Shown: piece after piece, positions 56,392 to 59,670 of the stretch
Numbering within the stretch: the stretch's first letter is position 1
How the letters are laid out: each line of letters begins with the position of its first letter
From: Chromatiales bacterium
Lineage (GTDB): Bacteria > Pseudomonadota > Gammaproteobacteria > Thiohalomonadales > Thiohalomonadaceae
Assembly (NCBI GenBank): GCA_029879245.1
Contig: JAOUQQ010000005.1
Span: forward strand, 1-59,670
Length of the DNA: 59,670 nt
Reading direction: 5' to 3'
The notes under the pieces: model-generated
Told to the model about the DNA's origin: nothing
What the model saw: the letters and a program-made list of their open reading frames with translations, nothing else
Database searches by the model: none
Made by a program: the position numbers and the translations under genes

Positions 56392-58032
56392 ATGGATTTT
56401 CAAAAGACAATTCTCTATGTCGCTCTTGGTTTTACCCTGTTAATGATCTACGAGGCGTGGCAGGAGGACTATGTCCGTCCTAAAACCGCACCAGGCGAAG
56501 TAACTACAGAGGTGGCTGCGGGAGATACACCAACACTACCGCCAGTATCCGGTAGCCAGCCAGTTCAGGGGAGTGGCGATACTCCTGTAGTCAATGCCCT
56601 GAAGAGTGGCAAACGTATCACTGTCGAGACAGACCTCTTTAATATCGAGATCGATACACGTGGAGGCGACCTTCGCCGCGCCGAGCTGAAACACTATGCA
56701 GTGAGTGGCGACAAGCCGGATGTGCCGTTCCGTTTGATGGACGACGAGCAGGGGATATTTATTGCCCAGTCTGGTCTTCTCTCAACACGAGATAGTAATA
56801 GTCCCTCCCCAGGGACCGAACAGATCTATAGCACAGCAAGCGATAGTTACACTCTTAGTGAGGGAGCAGAGTCACTGGAGGTGCGTCTCAGCTGGCGGGA
56901 TGAGAGTGGTGTATCGGTGGACAAGGTCTACACCTTCTACCGTGATAAATATCTTATTGATGTACGGTTTGAAATAAGCAACGGATCGGCGAATGAGTGG
57001 AAAGGACACATGTATCGTCAACTGGCACGCAGCCGACCTGAAGAAGAGAACACCTTGTTCATGTACACCTATACGGGTGGTGTGATCTACAGTGCTGAAG
57101 AGAAATACGAAAAGATTGAATTTGATGACATGGACGATGGCAATCTCAGTCGCAATATCACCGGTGGCTGGGCGGCGATCATTCAGCACTACTTTCTTGG
57201 CGCATGGATCCCCAGCGCTGAAGAGGGAAACAGTTACTACTCCAAGGTGGTTGATAAGAGCCGCTATCTGCTCGGTATGGTCGGATCAGCTCTCAGCGTA
57301 CACGCCGGTGAGAAGGGGAGTATCCGGGCCCAACTCTATGTGGGGCCAAAGATACAGGATGAACTGGAAGAGATCGCAGAAGGTCTTGAGTTAACTGTGG
57401 ATTATGGTGTTCTGACCATACTGGCCAAGCCACTATTCTGGTTGCTGAAGATCATACATGGCATGGTCAATAACTGGGGTTGGTCGATCATCCTGCTAAC
57501 GGTGTTGATCAAGGCGGTCTTCTATAAGTTGAGTGAGACCAGTTACAAGTCGATGGCCCACATGCGAAAGCTGCAGCCAAAGTTGCAGCAGCTAAAGGAG
57601 AATTACGGCGACGACAAGCAGAAGCTCAATGAGGCGATGATGCGAATGTATCGCGAGGAGAAGATTAATCCTCTGGGCGGCTGTCTACCAATTCTGGTGC
57701 AGATCCCGGTCTTTATTGCGCTCTACTGGATGTTACTGGAGAGTGTGGAGATCCGGCAGCAGCCCTTTATGCTCTGGATCACCGACCTGACGGCGAAAGA
57801 CCCATACTTCATCCTGCCAGTGCTGATGGGTGCAACAATGCTGATCCAGCACAAGCTCAATCCGACGCCACTGGATCCGATCCAGGCAAGGGTAATGATG
57901 ATCCTGCCAATCGCCTTTACCTTCTTCTTCCTCTGGTTCCCATCCGGTCTGGTTCTCTACTGGGTGGTCAATAACACCCTCTCCATCATTCAGCAGTATT
58001 ACATCACCCGGGTGGTGATCGGCAACAAGTAG
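56392..58032 (+). CDS. yidC: Membrane protein insertase YidC
   Basis: YidC inserts and folds inner-membrane proteins alone or with SecYEG. The 546-residue protein has an N-terminal helix ([18 protein letters not shown]), a large periplasmic beta-supersandwich domain, and C-terminal transmembrane helices with the conserved [17 protein letters not shown] loop and [18 protein letters not shown]. It starts 4 nt after yidD and is followed by a terminator. Confidence 0.98.
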   Translation: MDFQKTILYVALGFTLLMIYEAWQEDYVRPKTAPGEVTTEVAAGDTPTLPPVSGSQPVQGSGDTPVVNALKSGKRITVETDLFNIEIDTRGGDLRRAELKHYAVSGDKPDVPFRLMDDEQGIFIAQSGLLSTRDSNSPSPGTEQIYSTASDSYTLSEGAESLEVRLSWRDESGVSVDKVYTFYRDKYLIDVRFEISNGSANEWKGHMYRQLARSRPEEENTLFMYTYTGGVIYSAEEKYEKIEFDDMDDGNLSRNITGGWAAIIQHYFLGAWIPSAEEGNSYYSKVVDKSRYLLGMVGSALSVHAGEKGSIRAQLYVGPKIQDELEEIAEGLELTVDYGVLTILAKPLFWLLKIIHGMVNNWGWSIILLTVLIKAVFYKLSETSYKSMAHMRKLQPKLQQLKENYGDDKQKLNEAMMRMYREEKINPLGGCLPILVQIPVFIALYWMLLESVEIRQQPFMLWITDLTAKDPYFILPVLMGATMLIQHKLNPTPLDPIQARVMMILPIAFTFFFLWFPSGLVLYWVVNNTLSIIQQYYITRVVIGNK

Positions 58033-58056
58033 CGCGGAATAGAGAAAAGAATAATT

Positions 58057-58091
58057 GGGCGCAATGCTATTTAATAGGTTGCGCCCTTTTT
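58057..58091 (+). terminator. Rho-independent terminator after yidC
   Basis: GGGCGCAA (58057-58064) pairs with TTGCGCCC (58079-58086) and is followed by TTTTT. It lies between yidC and mnmE, so full read-through into mnmE is unlikely without a further promoter. Confidence 0.85.
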
Positions 58092-58112
58092 GTATCAGGA
58101 TGCCGCATAACT

Positions 58113-59453
58113 ATGTCAGAAAATAGCAGAGAGACCATCGCAGCACAGGCAACTCCGGCGGGGCGGGGTGGTGTAGGGATCGTGCGTATCTCCGGGGGAA
58201 GGGTTCGTGAGTGTGCCGAGAAGATGCTGGGCCATTGTCCGAAAACACGCTATGCCGAATATCTGCCGTTTTATGATCTGAATGGCGAAGTGATTGACGA
58301 GGGGATTGCACTCTACTTTGCTGCACCAAACTCCTTTACCGGTGAAGATGTCCTTGAACTGCAGGCACATGGCGGTCCGGTAGTTATCGAACGGCTCCTT
58401 ACTAACCTGCTGGAGATGGGTGTAAGAATTGCACGGCCGGGAGAGTTCTCTGAGCGAGCGTTTCTCAACGGTAAACTCGACCTGGCGCAGGCGGAGGCGA
58501 TAGCTGATCTGATCGATGCAGGAAGTGAGCAGGCGGCGCGTTGTGCACTGCGATCGTTGCAGGGTGAATTTTCCAAACAAATTCATCAACTGGTCGAGCA
58601 ACTGACAGAGTTACGTGTCTATGTGGAGTCGGCAATAGACTTTCCCGAGGAGGAGATCGATTTCCTTGCCGATGGACAGATCAAGCACAGACTAAATAAC
58701 GTGAAACAGAGACTGGCGGAGGTAGAACGCTCTGCAGAACAGGGAAGTCTGCTAAAGGAAGGGATGACAGTTGTGCTTGCCGGACAGCCCAATGCGGGCA
58801 AGTCGAGTCTGCTCAATGCGCTGGCCGGACAGGAAACAGCCATTGTGACCGAGATTGCCGGGACAACACGTGATCTACTACGAGAGCAGATCCACATCGA
58901 TGGTATGCCGTTACATATTATCGATACCGCAGGGCTGAGGGATAGTGATGATGCAGTGGAGCAGGAGGGGATACGTCGTGCCTGGAGTGCTATCGAACAG
59001 GCCGACCGAGTGCTGTTACTGGTAGAGGATGCGAGCGGTATAACAGAGAACGATAAAAAAATATTACAACGTCTGCCGAAAAATCTTCCTCACACCATCA
59101 TTAGAAACAAAATTGATCTCTCCGGTAGTAGTGCGAGCGATAAAGAGGGGGTGATCAAACTCAGTGCAAAGAGTGGCGTGGGTATTGATCTGCTGCGAAA
59201 CCATTTAAAAGAGAGTATGGGATACGAGGGAGAAGGTGAAGGTGCATTTATGGCGCGAAGGCGTCATCTGGATGCAATTAACAGGGCAAATGAGAATCTG
59301 CAACAATCCGAGAGACTTCTACAAACAGGAGATGGAGAATTAATGGCCGAGGAGCTAAGGCAGGCCCAGATAGCCCTGGGAGAGATCACGGGTGAGATCT
59401 CATCAGATGAGTTGCTAGGTAAGATCTTCGCATCATTCTGTATTGGTAAATAA
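58113..59453 (+). CDS. mnmE: tRNA uridine-5-carboxymethylaminomethyl modification GTPase MnmE
   Basis: MnmE with MnmG modifies U34 in tRNAs for Lys, Glu, Gln, Leu, Arg and Gly. The 446-residue protein has the folate-binding N-domain ([22 protein letters not shown]), the G domain with Walker [15 protein letters not shown], the G2-G3 elements ([15 protein letters not shown]), and the C-terminal catalytic FCIGK with the essential Cys. Start ATG at 58113. mnmG would normally follow, but the window turns to a convergent gene. Confidence 0.97.
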   Translation: MSENSRETIAAQATPAGRGGVGIVRISGGRVRECAEKMLGHCPKTRYAEYLPFYDLNGEVIDEGIALYFAAPNSFTGEDVLELQAHGGPVVIERLLTNLLEMGVRIARPGEFSERAFLNGKLDLAQAEAIADLIDAGSEQAARCALRSLQGEFSKQIHQLVEQLTELRVYVESAIDFPEEEIDFLADGQIKHRLNNVKQRLAEVERSAEQGSLLKEGMTVVLAGQPNAGKSSLLNALAGQETAIVTEIAGTTRDLLREQIHIDGMPLHIIDTAGLRDSDDAVEQEGIRRAWSAIEQADRVLLLVEDASGITENDKKILQRLPKNLPHTIIRNKIDLSGSSASDKEGVIKLSAKSGVGIDLLRNHLKESMGYEGEGEGAFMARRRHLDAINRANENLQQSERLLQTGDGELMAEELRQAQIALGEITGEISSDELLGKIFASFCIGK

Positions 59454-59473
59454 ATAACTGAGTTTAAATTAAC

Positions 59474-59670
59474 TCAATGGCGAAAAGCATTGACAGAGCG
59501 AATCAATGAGCGAAGTGAAGCAGGTGGGATCTGGTGCTGATAGCGAATGGCAATATAGGATGAAGTGATGCGATTAATCGCTTCGCAATGTTCTGGCAAT
59601 TCTCTGCAGGCACGAGTGGAAAAATCTAAAGGCCCCTCACTAGCTTCCTTTATCACACCGAGACGTTCCA
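59474..59670 (-). CDS. C-terminal end of a transglutaminase-like TgpA/DUF4129 protein (partial)
   Basis: The minus strand is open from the window edge to a stop at 59474 and encodes ERLGVIKEASEGPLDFSTRA, then further residues with ITSSYIAIRYQHQIPPAS. The pattern of RxG, EGPLDF, and the I-xx-Y-xxx-RY motif resembles the DUF4129 tail of TgpA-type proteins, which are membrane proteins with a periplasmic transglutaminase domain. The rest is beyond the window, so this assignment is tentative. Confidence 0.6.
   Translation of the reverse strand, partial: ERLGVIKEASEGPLDFSTRACRELPEHCEAINRITSSYIAIRYQHQIPPASLRSLIRSVNAFRH

Noticed and set aside
59454-59473. A transposase remnant after mnmE
   Set aside because: The convergent partial frame at the window end fits a DUF4129/TgpA tail better than any transposase, and no terminal inverted repeats are visible.

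Overview
This window is chromosomal DNA from a gammaproteobacterium. The evidence is the gene order around dnaA, a beta-type glutamine synthetase under NtrB/NtrC control, glyQ-glyS, the dapF-DUF484-xerC block, and the aat-bpt-infA / clpA-clpS block. A TusA-type sulfur carrier beside an unusual PP-loop protein, the YqgE-RuvX-PyrR-PyrB-PyrC' operon and MSHA-like pilins fit the free-living or symbiotic sulfur oxidisers related to Chromatiales. That finer placement is inference. No rRNA, tRNA or CRISPR array was recognised.

Layout. 1-4.3 kb: yggS-proC-yggT on the minus strand, divergent from the twitching ATPases pilT-pilU. 4.3-10.5 kb: an N-degron block (a FemAB/GNAT-like acyltransferase, aat, bpt, a small unknown gene, infA) converging on clpA and clpS. 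10.6-13.7 kb: cspD, rluE, nudJ, mnmA, hflD. 13.7-18.4 kb (minus): one tightly overlapped operon yqgE-ruvX-pyrR-pyrB-pyrC'-pyrK-like, in which the dihydroorotase homologue has lost its metal-binding HxH motif. 18.5-26.1 kb: sbcB, a 47-residue membrane protein, msrB, nhaA, two unknown genes, a FliL-like exported protein, xerC, DUF484 and dapF. 26.3-32.3 kb: a major pilin, a terminator, then mshQ-like, mshC, D, O and P-like genes. 32.3-37.3 kb: ntrC, ntrB, a DUF4124 protein and glnA, with three NtrC sites and a sigma-54 promoter visible. 37.3-39.8 kb: CDF metal transporter, TusA and the PP-loop protein.

39.8-42.6 kb is an AT-rich accessory island. It is best read as a short integron gene-cassette array without a visible integrase: an Nmad2-family protein, an unknown three-helix membrane protein and a Sel1-repeat protein. 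The first two cassettes are each closed by an attC-like site.

43-49 kb: glyQ-glyS, a MazG-like protein, gmhB, plsC and fbp. 49-59.5 kb is the replication-origin region. gyrB-recF-dnaN-dnaA run on the minus strand and rpmH-rnpA-yidD-yidC-mnmE on the plus strand. The dnaN-dnaA gap holds three DnaA boxes and an AT-rich stretch, another perfect box lies between dnaA and rpmH, and two perfect 16-bp parS palindromes are embedded in recF. The window ends inside a probable transglutaminase (TgpA-like) gene.
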